Source: UBA4416 sp040387555
GTDB lineage: Bacteria; Bacteroidota; Bacteroidia; B-17B0; Aurantibacillaceae
Direction: 5' to 3'
NCBI GenBank assembly: GCA_040387555.1
Contig: JAZKDO010000005.1
Location: forward strand, 496,001-560,000
Length of the DNA stretch: 64,000 bases
Shown here: in pieces, positions 17,716 through 26,154 of the stretch
Numbering within the stretch: position 1 is the first letter of the stretch
Layout of the letters: each line of letters opens with the position of its first letter
Made by a program: the position numbers and the translations under genes
The notes under the pieces: model-generated
Databases searched by the model: none
Told to the model about the DNA's origin: nothing
What the model saw: the letters and a program-made list of their open reading frames with translations, nothing else

Positions 17716-18969
17716 CTACTTAAATTCTCCAAAAAGTATAGATGTGTATTCGGTATAGTTCCAGATATCTGAGGTAAATAAGCAACTATCATAACTAAAT
17801 ATGAATTTTAAATTTATCAAACTACAAGCTATAAGAAATGATATAAAGCCTTTTGAAACGTCGGTTTTATTTGTGAATACAGGAATGAAAAAAATGAGTA
17901 CAATGTCATTTAAAGCCCTGTGGCCGAATCCACAACCTAGTGATAAGCTCCACCAGGAAGCATAAATAAGAACATAACATGATAAGATAAAAATTGCCGG
18001 TTTACTGAATCCAACCCTTAATTTTATAAAATAATAAATTAAGCCAAGCATCACCGGATAGTAAAGTAAGAGGCCATTGTCGGAACTGAATAATAAGATT
18101 CCGATTCTTTTAAAAGAGGGAAAAACGAATGGTTCGTTTTGATAGGAATTGGTTAGAAAACTTCCGAAAGCATATTTATAATAGAATAGTTGAGGTAGTA
18201 TGAGAATTACACATATTAACGCCATTAATAAAATAAATTTGATAGTAGATAAATAGGATCGAATAGTATAATCCGTTGTAAAATAAAAATAAAGTAATAG
18301 TGGAATCAGAAATAACGAGTTTATCGGCCGGATAATGATATATAAGATCGATACAAAAACTATAATCAACAGATGTTTTTTATAGTTACTAGGATCAAGA
18401 AAAAATAATAAGTAGAGTATAACTGAAAGGCACGCAAAGGAATAAATGTGCGACATACCCGTTTCAAAAATTCCATAATAGAAAATACCCGTGCTTAAAA
18501 TAATGCCTAAGGATAGGATCAACGAATGTGAATGAGATTTGAATTTTCTGATAGTAAAGAATAGAAAGAATAGCCCAAGGGTTAGGTAAAAGCTTCCCGC
18601 AATATCCACTGATTTTTGATAAAAATAAGAATAGCCGTCTTTTTCATTACTTATAACATGTGCTATTAACCAAAACGGGCTTTGCAATAACGATACACCA
18701 TAAGGATATTTCGTAATGATCTTCCCCGATAAAGAATCAGTCTGAAACCCACTACCAGTCTTTATCTCTAAGTTTTCAGGTAATTGGTTAGCATTAAAAT
18801 CATAAATGAACAATGCAGGTAAATAAACATTATAGCCAGCTTTATCAGCCCATAACTCTGAATGATAAGTGAAATTTTTTGCAACTGAATGACGGTTTAA
18901 GGAAATATAACCAAACAAGCCAAAAACTAGAATGAAGGCAAATAGTATTTTTAATTTGTCTTTAAACAT
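17716..18969 (-). CDS. polytopic membrane protein, possible GT-C-type glycosyltransferase
   Basis: 417 residues with about ten hydrophobic helices. After the first helix comes a loop with WADKAGYNVYLPALFIYDF, then KYPYGVSLLQSPFWLIAH and later SSDNGLLLYYPVMLGLIYY. An acidic first external loop followed by many helices is how GT-C (ArnT/GT39-like) enzymes are built, and the loop Asp could be the metal or catalytic residue. I do not recognise a named family, and a GT role is an inference. The ATG is at 18967-18969; the upstream DUF423 gene ends 21 bases before it on the same strand, so they are likely one transcript. Confidence 0.5.
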   Translation of the reverse strand: MFKDKLKILFAFILVFGLFGYISLNRHSVAKNFTYHSELWADKAGYNVYLPALFIYDFNANQLPENLEIKTGSGFQTDSLSGKIITKYPYGVSLLQSPFWLIAHVISNEKDGYSYFYQKSVDIAGSFYLTLGLFFLFFTIRKFKSHSHSLILSLGIILSTGIFYYGIFETGMSHIYSFACLSVILYLLFFLDPSNYKKHLLIIVFVSILYIIIRPINSLFLIPLLLYFYFTTDYTIRSYLSTIKFILLMALICVILILPQLFYYKYAFGSFLTNSYQNEPFVFPSFKRIGILLFSSDNGLLLYYPVMLGLIYYFIKLRVGFSKPAIFILSCYVLIYASWWSLSLGCGFGHRALNDIVLIFFIPVFTNKTDVSKGFISFLIACSLINLKFIFSYDSCLFTSDIWNYTEYTSILFGEFK

Positions 18970-18990
18970 TCGTGGAAATTGAATTTAAAA

Positions 18991-19404
18991 TCACTGCTTT
19001 CCTTCTTTTTGAAATCCAATTAAAGCAATAAAAATCCAGCCGGCGATAAAAAATAAACCGCCAATAGGAGTAATGGGTCCCAAAGCGATTAACCAATTGG
19101 CTCCTAATAAATCTCTTGTGCACATAAAGTATAATGAACCAGAAAACATAATAATACCAATCAGAAAAGAGTAGTACGCCCATTTGATAAATTTGTGATT
19201 ATTGTTTTTTGAAAGCAAAATTAGTCCGAACATGGCTAATACATGATACATTTGGTATTTCACAGCAGTGTCAAATCCATTTAACTGGTCATGAGTAATT
19301 AAGCCGGAGGGAAGCTTTCCTTTTAAAAAGTGTGCACCCAACGCACCCAGAGCTACTGCAATAGAGCCTAGCAGCCCTATGGTGATTAATTTTTTTGAAT
19401 TCAT
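18991..19404 (-). CDS. DUF423 family inner-membrane protein (YgdD-like)
   Basis: 137 residues with four transmembrane helices. DUF423 landmarks are visible: LGSIAVALGALGAHFLKG at the first helix, FDTAVKYQMYHVLAMFGL at the second, MFSGSLYF at the third, and the LGPITPIGGLFFIAGW motif at the fourth. The function is unknown. The ATG overlaps the stop of the DUF4476 gene by four bases (ATGA), indicating translational coupling. The start of the next gene is 21 bases downstream. Confidence 0.9.
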   Translation of the reverse strand: MNSKKLITIGLLGSIAVALGALGAHFLKGKLPSGLITHDQLNGFDTAVKYQMYHVLAMFGLILLSKNNNHKFIKWAYYSFLIGIIMFSGSLYFMCTRDLLGANWLIALGPITPIGGLFFIAGWIFIALIGFQKEGKQ

Positions 19405-20504
19405 TTTGACTGCGCAATAAATTTTAAAAATTCTTCTTTAGTTTCTGAAAACTGAAATTCTTCTGCTAAGAGCGAAGCATTTACTTTATCGGTAATAACA
19501 TTGTAGGCGGATTTTAATAGTTCCATTTTTTCACGATCATGGGTAATTAATTCACATAGTTTTTTTACTTGTTCCGTTGACAAACAGATGTCGATCATTA
19601 ATTTCTTAGCCAGATTAATTTTTTCATTTTCATAGGAGGTGTTTTTAATTTTAACAAATATGCTTTCAAACTTAATGTTACTAATAGGCTCTTTACATTG
19701 CAAGGCTTTCTGCTTGATAATACTTTCCTGGTCTTTTAAAAAGGAAGTGAATGATTCTTTCATGGCAGGATATCTGAATATCGTCATTAAAGCGTTTATG
19801 TTTTGTTTATCTGTGATATGGGAATAGGCTTTTTTTGCAGAATTCAATTTGTCCATATCAATAGGGACAGAGTTTAATAATTCTATTAGTTGAGACACCT
19901 TATAACAGTTGTTGTCAATTATCAGATTTGTATATCTGTAGGCCGTTTCTTTATCATTAACCTTGATCATGAGATTTAAGGCATATTTTATTTCCTTATC
20001 TGTTAAGCTAACCTTACACTCTGAGGAGTCTTCGTTAAAGTTATCAAAGAAAACGGGATTGTTTTTTACGGCTTGGTATAAATTACCATAGATACTATTA
20101 TCAACCAAAGGTATAGTTTCTTTAGGCGCTTCAGGTATTGAAAGCTGTTCAGGTCCCGAGTGCTCAGACACTGATTTGAACTTTAAAAAAAGTTTTTTTT
20201 CTTTTTCGACTAAAGCATAAGTGAATTCTTTGCCAATAAATTTAGAGTCGCCACTTAATAATATTGAATCTTTGAAATTAAGTTCACTTGAAAGTCCCGG
20301 AACTTTAATTTCTATGAGGTTCCATCCAATAGGTAGATTAAAAACTTTTACATTGGCTTCAGCAGTTTTATTAATAGTTTCTTGATTAACACTTAAGTTA
20401 AATGGCTGACCGGATTCACTAAATACAACCAGTGTATTGGTTTGAGACCTGCTAGTAAGTACACAAAAAAGTAAATAAAAAAATGTAAAGATTTTTGGGG
20501 ACAT
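19401..20504 (-). CDS. exported protein with two DUF4476 domains
   Basis: 367 residues with a signal peptide (about 1-20, ending CVLTSRSQ). A beta-rich N-terminal part (residues 20-110) resembles other Bacteroidota DUF4476 proteins. Two copies of the roughly 85-residue helical DUF4476 unit follow. The first contains LNSAKKAYSHITDKQNINAL and the second MELLKSAYNVITDKVNASLL, giving an obvious internal duplication near residues 165-260 and 275-367. The function is unknown. First gene of a three-gene minus-strand run with DUF423 and the polytopic protein. Confidence 0.78.
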   Translation of the reverse strand: MSPKIFTFFYLLFCVLTSRSQTNTLVVFSESGQPFNLSVNQETINKTAEANVKVFNLPIGWNLIEIKVPGLSSELNFKDSILLSGDSKFIGKEFTYALVEKEKKLFLKFKSVSEHSGPEQLSIPEAPKETIPLVDNSIYGNLYQAVKNNPVFFDNFNEDSSECKVSLTDKEIKYALNLMIKVNDKETAYRYTNLIIDNNCYKVSQLIELLNSVPIDMDKLNSAKKAYSHITDKQNINALMTIFRYPAMKESFTSFLKDQESIIKQKALQCKEPISNIKFESIFVKIKNTSYENEKINLAKKLMIDICLSTEQVKKLCELITHDREKMELLKSAYNVITDKVNASLLAEEFQFSETKEEFLKFIAQSK

Positions 20505-20533
20505 ATAATCTGTTTAGATAACAAATTTAAGGT

Positions 20534-20541
20534 TATTTTTG
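20534..20541 (+). promoter_or_regulatory. -7 box of the saccharopine-dehydrogenase-like gene
   Basis: TATTTTTG, an exact TAnnTTTG, 17 nt before the ATG at 20558, so the predicted leader is about 10 nt. Confidence 0.5.
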
Positions 20542-20557
20542 TGCATAAATTATTTTT

Positions 20558-21886
20558 ATGAGCAATATATTAATTATAGGAGCAGGCCGCTCTTCTTCCA
20601 GTTTGATCGATTATTTATTAATAAACGCAAAAATTCATTCATGGCATATTGCCATTGCCGATTCAAATAAAAAAGCGGTTGAATCTAAGATTAGTGAATA
20701 TAAGGATATTGCTTCTGCAGTTGAATTTGATGTTAATAATGTAGCTCTGCGAGAAGAGCTTATTCAGAAAGCTGATTTTGTTGTTTCTATGTTACCTGCT
20801 TTCATGCATGGGGATGTAGCTAGAGATTGTGTACGTTTAGGAAAACATATTGCCACTGCGAGTTACGTGAGTCAGGATATGAAGGATTTGGATGCCGAAG
20901 CGAAGCAAAAAAATCTTTTGTTATTGAATGAATGTGGTCTCGACCCTGGAATTGACCATGCTTCCGCAATGAAAATTATTCATGAAATTGAGGATAAAGG
21001 AGGTAAGGTGCTTTCATTTAAATCTTTTTGTGGTGGTTTGGTAGCACCGCAGAGTAATAATAATCCGTGGGGTTACAAATTCAGTTGGAATCCGCGTAAT
21101 GTTATTTTAGCAGGGCAGGGCACAGCTCAATTTATTGAGAATGATAAATTAAAATTTATTCCCTATAACCGTATTTATACTCAGACTGAAACTATTGAAG
21201 TAGACGGCTATGGCAAATTTGATGCTTATGCTAACCGTGACAGTATAAGTTATAAAGAACCTTATGGACTAAGAGATGCAAGTACGATGCTTCGAGGTAC
21301 TTTAAGGATGCCGGGTTATTGTAAAGCATGGAATGTTTTTGTGAAATTAGGATTAACGGATGATACTTATAAAATTAAGAATGCAAATAATTTGACATAT
21401 ACAGATTTGATTGAATCTTTTTTACCAAAAGGAACTAATTCTGTAAAAGAAAAACTGATTGCATTTATGGGCTCAGATATGGATGCTGAGGTTATGGAAA
21501 AAATGAATTATCTAGAATTATTCTCAAACAGGCCAATTACTATAAAAGAAGGTTCACCTGCAGAACTTTTGCAAGGTTTACTGGAAGAAAAATGGTTATT
21601 AAAAGAAGGTGATAAAGATATGATTGTGATGCAACATCAGTTTGAATACGAATTAAAAGGTACTCACAAGAAATTAGATTCTTCACTAGTGGTAATAGGC
21701 GATGATGAAATACATACTGCCATGGCAAAAACGGTTGGCCTGCCCTTGGCTATTTCTGTCAAGAATTTTTTAACAGGAAAATTTAAATTGTATGGTGTGC
21801 AGATTCCTACCGTTAAAGAGATTTACGAACCCATGCTTAGCGAACTTAATAGTTTAGGAATTGTTTTTAGCGAAAAGGAATACTAA
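20558..21886 (+). CDS. saccharopine dehydrogenase family protein
   Basis: 442 residues. The N-terminal Rossmann domain begins ILIIGAGRSSSSLIDYLL, with an acidic residue ending strand 2 (HIAIADSN). The centre has LNECGLDPGIDHASAMKII and FKSFCGGLVAP, which are the saccharopine dehydrogenase C-terminal domain landmarks. In bacteria such proteins act in lysine catabolism (saccharopine reductase direction) or in related NAD(P)-linked reductions such as polyamine synthesis. No lysine-degradation partner (LKR) is adjacent. The length is that of the stand-alone C-terminal half of the eukaryotic bifunctional enzyme. The next gene is a T9SS cargo with its own -7 box. Confidence 0.88.
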   Translation: MSNILIIGAGRSSSSLIDYLLINAKIHSWHIAIADSNKKAVESKISEYKDIASAVEFDVNNVALREELIQKADFVVSMLPAFMHGDVARDCVRLGKHIATASYVSQDMKDLDAEAKQKNLLLLNECGLDPGIDHASAMKIIHEIEDKGGKVLSFKSFCGGLVAPQSNNNPWGYKFSWNPRNVILAGQGTAQFIENDKLKFIPYNRIYTQTETIEVDGYGKFDAYANRDSISYKEPYGLRDASTMLRGTLRMPGYCKAWNVFVKLGLTDDTYKIKNANNLTYTDLIESFLPKGTNSVKEKLIAFMGSDMDAEVMEKMNYLELFSNRPITIKEGSPAELLQGLLEEKWLLKEGDKDMIVMQHQFEYELKGTHKKLDSSLVVIGDDEIHTAMAKTVGLPLAISVKNFLTGKFKLYGVQIPTVKEIYEPMLSELNSLGIVFSEKEY

Positions 21887-21962
21887 TTTAAAAAGCAAAA
21901 AAAGCTTGTTAAACGATGGTCTATGTTTAGAAAATAATCCAATAAATTCTCTTTAATTTTCT

Positions 21963-21970
21963 TAAATTTG
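21963..21970 (+). promoter_or_regulatory. -7 box of the T9SS cargo gene at 21997
   Basis: TAAATTTG, an exact TAnnTTTG, 26 nt before the ATG. No matched -33 element at the expected distance. Confidence 0.45.
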
Positions 21971-21996
21971 AAAGAATCATTTAAAAAAAAACAAAC

Positions 21997-23889
21997 ATGA
22001 TAAAAAAAATACTTTTTAGTGCTTTAATGTTTTCAACTCTGATAATTAGCGCTCAAACTTTTACAGCTACTTATAGTTTTGCTGCAACAACAAGTGTTTC
22101 TGGTACAACTGATCCAACTCCACCGCCTGTGGTTACCGGCTTAACTTGTGGTTCATTTATGGCAGTGGGAACTCCATCTTCAAATCCAAATGCAGGCAAT
22201 CGTTTTTCTTTTGTGGGATGGCCAACAGGCGCATTATCAGGAACTGTTTCTGTTGATACCTATTCAACTATGAGCGGTTCTATCAATACAAATGAATATT
22301 ATGAAGTAGTTCTCACTCCTCAATCAGGTTATACTTTAGCACTTAACGGTATCGCCTTTACAGTGCAGCGTTCATCAGCAGGCATAAGAAATTACGCAGT
22401 GAGAACAAGTGTTGATGGATTTACTAATAATTTACCTGCTGCAGTTGTAACAAATACAAATTTATCCGTTGTTGGAACAAATGAATTTTTCTGGAATTTT
22501 GATGCATTTAATACAGCTCAAAACGGAAGTAATATTAATTTATTTGGAGCTACGTCAACATCTTCTGTTGCTTTCCGTTTTTATGGTTGGAATAGCGAAA
22601 CATTAGCAGGTACTTTTAGTATTGATAATGTTGCATTTACTGGTACAGTAACAGGAACGCCTGCGCCATGCATTTCACCAACAATTACTTCAATAACAAA
22701 TAATTCTCCGGTATGCGCTAACCAGGTGTTGGATTTACAGTCTGCTATTTCAGGTGATGCTCCCTTTACATATTCTTGGACAGGTGCTGGTTCATTTGGA
22801 TCTGTTAATTCAATGAGTACCACTGTTACCGGAGCAACATCAAGTGATTATACGTTAAGCGTTTCAAATGCTTGCGGAACGGCAACAGCAGTTACTACTG
22901 CTTCAGTAAATGCTTTACCTGTTTTAACAATATCAGGTTCTCAAATATTAGATTGTTATAATCCAACTGTAACTATCACTTTAACAACAACTCCAAGTTC
23001 AGGATTAATTTATTCATGGTCTGGTCCAATAGTTTCTGGACAAGGAACAGATGCAGTTATTGTAAACGCAGCAGATTTGTATTCGGTTACGGTAACAAAT
23101 ACATTAAATGGCTGTTCGGATACCGCAACTTCTTCCGTAAGTTCTAATACAACTAGTCCTACAATGACAATATCCGGTGCTCAAACATTAAATTGTTCTA
23201 CTCAAACAGTCGTTATTAGCATAGCAACCACTCCTAGTTCAGGGTTAACTTATACATGGTCCGGAACAGTAGTTTCTGGACAAGGTACTGATGCTATTGT
23301 TGTAAATACGGCAGATGTGTATTCTGTTACAATAACTGATGCAACAAATGGTTGTTCAACTTCAGCAACTTCTGAAGTAAGTTCTGATATGGCTATACCT
23401 ACTGTTTCTTTAAACACGTCATCAATAAATTTGCAGTGTGTAACCATAAATAGTGTAACCTTAGTAGGAGGCACTCCATCCGGTGGTGTTTATATTGGTA
23501 ACGGCGTAACTTCCGGTGTTTTTAGTCCATCTGCTGTTGGTATAGGAACATATACAATTACTTATACATATACGGATGCGACAAACGGTTGTTCTAATTC
23601 GGCATCTGATTATATTGTAGTTGATGCCTGTACCGGAATTAATACATTAACTAATAGTAATTTATTTAATCTGTATCCAAATCCTAATAGTGGTTATTTA
23701 ACCATTCAATCCTCTGTTTTTCCGGCTGATTTAAACGTATTTAATATCAATGGAAAACAGGTTCTTTCACAAAAGATATCAGCTTTAGAAACTGTTGTAG
23801 ATTTATCCGGACTTACAAATGGCATTTATCAGTTGAATATTAAAACAGAAGAGAATTCTTTTAACCATAAAGTACTGATCAATAAATAG
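21997..23889 (+). CDS. T9SS-secreted protein with type A sorting domain
   Basis: 630 residues. Signal peptide 1-20 (ending LIISAQT). Residues about 20-225 look like a beta-sandwich with TPQSGYTLALNGIAFTVQRS, similar to PEP-CTERM/T9SS surface domains. Ig-like units follow, including two copies about 80 residues apart (240 bp; TTPSSGLIYSWSG and TTPSSGLTYTWSG), each with a Cys pair. The C terminus (about 555-630) is a type A sorting domain: FNLYPNPNSGYLTI, VFNINGKQV, LTNGIYQLNI. Predicted to be exported by T9SS and cleaved or attached at the surface. It is closed by a hairpin terminator. Confidence 0.9.
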   Translation: MIKKILFSALMFSTLIISAQTFTATYSFAATTSVSGTTDPTPPPVVTGLTCGSFMAVGTPSSNPNAGNRFSFVGWPTGALSGTVSVDTYSTMSGSINTNEYYEVVLTPQSGYTLALNGIAFTVQRSSAGIRNYAVRTSVDGFTNNLPAAVVTNTNLSVVGTNEFFWNFDAFNTAQNGSNINLFGATSTSSVAFRFYGWNSETLAGTFSIDNVAFTGTVTGTPAPCISPTITSITNNSPVCANQVLDLQSAISGDAPFTYSWTGAGSFGSVNSMSTTVTGATSSDYTLSVSNACGTATAVTTASVNALPVLTISGSQILDCYNPTVTITLTTTPSSGLIYSWSGPIVSGQGTDAVIVNAADLYSVTVTNTLNGCSDTATSSVSSNTTSPTMTISGAQTLNCSTQTVVISIATTPSSGLTYTWSGTVVSGQGTDAIVVNTADVYSVTITDATNGCSTSATSEVSSDMAIPTVSLNTSSINLQCVTINSVTLVGGTPSGGVYIGNGVTSGVFSPSAVGIGTYTITYTYTDATNGCSNSASDYIVVDACTGINTLTNSNLFNLYPNPNSGYLTIQSSVFPADLNVFNINGKQVLSQKISALETVVDLSGLTNGIYQLNIKTEENSFNHKVLINK

Positions 23890-23909
23890 TAGATAAATTT
23901 TATTTTTGA

Positions 23910-23938
23910 AAAGGCTTTGTGAAAACAAAGCCTTTTTT
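23910..23938. terminator. bidirectional terminator between the T9SS cargo and ruvX
   Basis: AAAGGCTTTG (23910-23919) pairs with CAAAGCCTTT (23926-23935) around a six-base loop, with T runs on the right and A runs on the left. It serves the plus-strand gene and overlaps the stop of the convergent ruvX gene. Confidence 0.85.
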
Positions 23939-24353
23939 ATTTTCCAATAAACGACAAATAATCCTGTAGGATAATTGTTGCACTCACCATATCTATTGTA
24001 TCTTTATTGGCACGGGCTTTTTTCTTTAAGCCACCCATTAACATTGTTTGGTGAGCCAGGGCAGAAGTAAATCTTTCATCGTACCTGGCAATTTTTATAT
24101 TCGGGAACTTGCGGGTTAAATGCGTCACAAATGGATCTATATAGCGGGCACTGTCTGAAGCTTCGTTTTGCAAAGTTTTTGGTTCACCTACCACAATGCA
24201 TTCAACGGATTCTTTTTTGAGATAATCTTCCAAATAGGCAATCAAATCCTTGCTATGAACTGTTGTTAAACCAGAGGCAATAATTTGTAAAGGATCTGTC
24301 ACGGCAAGCCCTACACGCTTGCTTCCATAATCTATTGCCAAAATTCTAGCCAT
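23937..24353 (-). CDS. ruvX: Holliday junction resolvase-like / pre-16S rRNA nuclease YqgF (RuvX)
   Basis: 138 residues with an RNase H-like fold. The N-terminal ILAIDYGSKRVGLAVTDPL carries the first catalytic Asp. The middle has CIVVGEPKTL and VTHLTRKFPNIKIARYDERFTS (second acidic residue), and the C-terminal region KDTIDMVSATIILQDYL carries the last Asp. YqgF processes the 5' end of 16S rRNA in E. coli and was earlier proposed as a junction resolvase. Length and motifs are complete. ATG at 24351-24353. Confidence 0.95.
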   Translation of the reverse strand: MARILAIDYGSKRVGLAVTDPLQIIASGLTTVHSKDLIAYLEDYLKKESVECIVVGEPKTLQNEASDSARYIDPFVTHLTRKFPNIKIARYDERFTSALAHQTMLMGGLKKKARANKDTIDMVSATIILQDYLSFIGK

Positions 24354-24433
24354 TCAGTAAAGGTAGGTATTTAAATGTTTATATAATTTCTCAAAAAATG
24401 TTTAAAATAAATTTTTCGTATCAAAAATTAGCT

Positions 24434-24452
24434 TAACTTTGTATCTCAAAGT
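24434..24452 (+). promoter_or_regulatory. -7 box overlapped by a 17-bp inverted-repeat operator (copy 1)
   Basis: TAACTTTG at 24434-24441 is an exact TAnnTTTG. The inverted repeat ACTTTG-TATCT-CAAAGT (24436-24452) covers it. The same arrangement recurs at 25510-25528. A protein bound here would block transcription of the gene at 24462. The small winged-helix protein encoded downstream is the obvious candidate. Confidence 0.65.
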
Positions 24453-24461
24453 GCTTTTATT

Positions 24462-25097
24462 ATGACAAAGGAAAACGCAGAACACCTCGAAGCGATACAG
24501 GACATTCGCCAGATGATGAAAAAATCCACCCGGTTTTTATCACTCAGTGGTTTATCGGGTGTATTTGCAGGAATATTTGCTTTATCGGGAGCCGCAGTTG
24601 GATATTTTTATTTAAACTCAATTTATGAAAATTGGATAAATGGGCATGCAGAGGCTTTGAACAGAAATGAGATCTACCTTAATTTTATTTTGATTGCCGC
24701 AGTCGTTTTAATCTTGTCTATTTCCACAGCCTATTTTTTCTCCAACCGTAAAGCTAAAAGAACCGGACAAAATTTATTTGATCACACTGCTATTCGCGTG
24801 TTAATTAATTTGGCTATTCCTTTAGTAGCAGGAGGCGTTTTTTGTATTGCTTTATTATTTCATGGAGCTATCGTTTATATTTCACCGGCCATGTTATTAT
24901 TTTATGGGTTGGCACTTATTAATGCCAGTAAGTATACTTATGATGATATTCGTTATTTTGGCTTGTGTGAAATTACGTTGGGGTTGATTAATGCTTTTAA
25001 TTTAGGAAACGGTTTATTATATTGGGCTTTTGGATTTGGAGTATTGCATATTGTTTATGGAACAGTGATGTGGTTTAAATACGAGAAGAAGGGATAG
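24462..25097 (+). CDS. six-helix membrane protein upstream of a winged-helix regulator
   Basis: 211 residues. A charged N-terminal 30 residues (ENAEHLEAIQDIRQMMKKSTRF) precede about six transmembrane helices, at roughly 30-55, 78-98, 118-140, 142-158, 170-188 and 192-206. I do not recognise a named family. In Bacteroidota, similar proteins commonly sit immediately before a small MarR/PadR-like winged-helix protein, as here (99 bases to that gene). Its promoter carries the inverted-repeat operator, so it is probably the first gene of an autoregulated pair. Function unknown; a sensor or partner of the regulator is possible. Confidence 0.62.
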   Translation: MTKENAEHLEAIQDIRQMMKKSTRFLSLSGLSGVFAGIFALSGAAVGYFYLNSIYENWINGHAEALNRNEIYLNFILIAAVVLILSISTAYFFSNRKAKRTGQNLFDHTAIRVLINLAIPLVAGGVFCIALLFHGAIVYISPAMLLFYGLALINASKYTYDDIRYFGLCEITLGLINAFNLGNGLLYWAFGFGVLHIVYGTVMWFKYEKKG

Positions 25098-25195
25098 GAG
25101 AGACAAAGAAATAAAAAGAGATTTAAGTGACAAAAAAGATAGGGGAGAGTGAAGGAATTAAGAAGCCTTAAGTCATAGCAAACAAAAGATTACTA

Positions 25196-25492
25196 TTGAA
25201 GAATTACATACATAGTTTAAATAAAGCTTTTGAGAACCGTATCCGTTTAGGTATCATGAGCGTGCTGATGGTGAACGATAGCGTTGATTTTAGCACTATG
25301 AAAGAAACTCTGGAATTGACTGATGGAAATTTAGCAAGCCATGTTACTGCTTTGGAAAAAGAAGGATACATTCATGTGAAAAAAGAGTTTGTCGGCAAGA
25401 AACCTCTAACCACTTATTCAGTAACTAAAATTGGAATGAAGGCTTTTAATGATCACCTGGATGCACTTGAAAAATTATTGAAAGGACGATAA
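25196..25492 (+). CDS. small winged-helix transcriptional regulator (HTH_34-like)
   Basis: 98 residues, almost entirely one winged-helix domain. Helix 1 is NKAFENRIRLGIMSVLM, the recognition helix region is MKETLELTDGNLASHVTALEKEG, and the wing is YIHVKKEFVGKKPLTTYSVT, followed by a dimerising helix MKAFNDHLDALEKLLK. It belongs to the MarR/ArsR-like 'winged helix DNA-binding' group. The start is TTG at 25196-25198, giving MKNYIHSLNKAFENR, which fits the usual start of homologues; the first ATG (25255) would delete helix 1. Likely co-transcribed with the six-helix membrane protein and proposed to bind the two ACTTTG-N5-CAAAGT sites. Confidence 0.87.
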   Translation: MKNYIHSLNKAFENRIRLGIMSVLMVNDSVDFSTMKETLELTDGNLASHVTALEKEGYIHVKKEFVGKKPLTTYSVTKIGMKAFNDHLDALEKLLKGR

Positions 25493-25509
25493 ACCTTTTT
25501 TTTGCGGAT

Positions 25510-25528
25510 TAACTTTGTAATTCAAAGT
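25510..25528 (+). promoter_or_regulatory. -7 box overlapped by the same inverted-repeat operator (copy 2)
   Basis: TAACTTTG at 25510-25517 with ACTTTG-TAATT-CAAAGT at 25512-25528. After the repeat both copies continue in nearly the same way (ACTTTT versus GCTTTT). It precedes the COQ4-like gene and probably the whole 25584-28766 operon. Confidence 0.65.
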
Positions 25529-25583
25529 ACTTTTGATTTAAGGTGAAACAGAAAAACAAAACAACGAAATAAAACATATATAC

Positions 25584-26093
25584 ATGAAAACAACGACAGA
25601 ACAACCAAAGACAATTCTGGATCATTTAATGTTCATACATTTAAAAATATCTTCCTGGGTAGCAGGATTGATCGGCCCAACAGTATTTAATTACGGAACA
25701 AATGACAAAAATTGGAATCTAAGCACTGGTGAATTGCTTCAGTTCCCTGACAATAGTCTGGGAAAAGTCCTGGGCGAATTTCTTAACAAATCGAATGTAG
25801 AACCGCTTGCAGGAGCTGAATATCATGACATACAACATGTGCTTTTTGATTATTCAATATCTTTTAAAGATGAAATTGGCTTACAGTTTTTTTTACACGG
25901 TAACGGCAAGAAATCATTCGCCTCTGTCAGTACTTTTATTGGTGCATGGTTTATTCTTCCTACACAATGGAAATATCTCAGAGCTTCTTATGAAAAAGGA
26001 AAAAAATGTAAAGATATCTCCACGCTTAATTTTAAGACGATGTTGCATCAGGATTTTTATCAGGTAAAAGTTTCTCTCTTCAACGAAATATAA
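25584..26093 (+). CDS. COQ4-like protein
   Basis: 169 residues, largely helical. The segment EYHDIQHVLFDYSISFKDEIGLQFF gives His81-Asp82-x-x-His85-x11-Glu97, which matches the HDxxH-x(10-13)-E zinc motif of COQ4, the scaffold/decarboxylase component of ubiquinone synthesis. The rest of the sequence is not obviously COQ4. Bacteroidota use menaquinone, so a ubiquinone role is unlikely and another small-molecule role should be considered. The gene follows the operator-controlled promoter and starts an operon with three membrane proteins. ATG at 25584; there are about 55 nt between the -7 box and the start. Confidence 0.55.
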   Translation: MKTTTEQPKTILDHLMFIHLKISSWVAGLIGPTVFNYGTNDKNWNLSTGELLQFPDNSLGKVLGEFLNKSNVEPLAGAEYHDIQHVLFDYSISFKDEIGLQFFLHGNGKKSFASVSTFIGAWFILPTQWKYLRASYEKGKKCKDISTLNFKTMLHQDFYQVKVSLFNEI

Positions 26094-26154
26094 ACTCTGT
26101 GATCTCTGCGAAATACTCGGCTTATTTACAGGTAGACATTAAAAACAAAAAACC

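Noticed and set aside
18962..19183. 73-codon minus-strand frame overlapping DUF423
   Set aside because: Out of frame with the intact DUF423 gene, whose four helices and motifs are complete.
25807..26067. 86-codon plus-strand frame inside the COQ4-like gene
   Set aside because: Different frame of an intact gene with a recognisable motif; no independent start signal.
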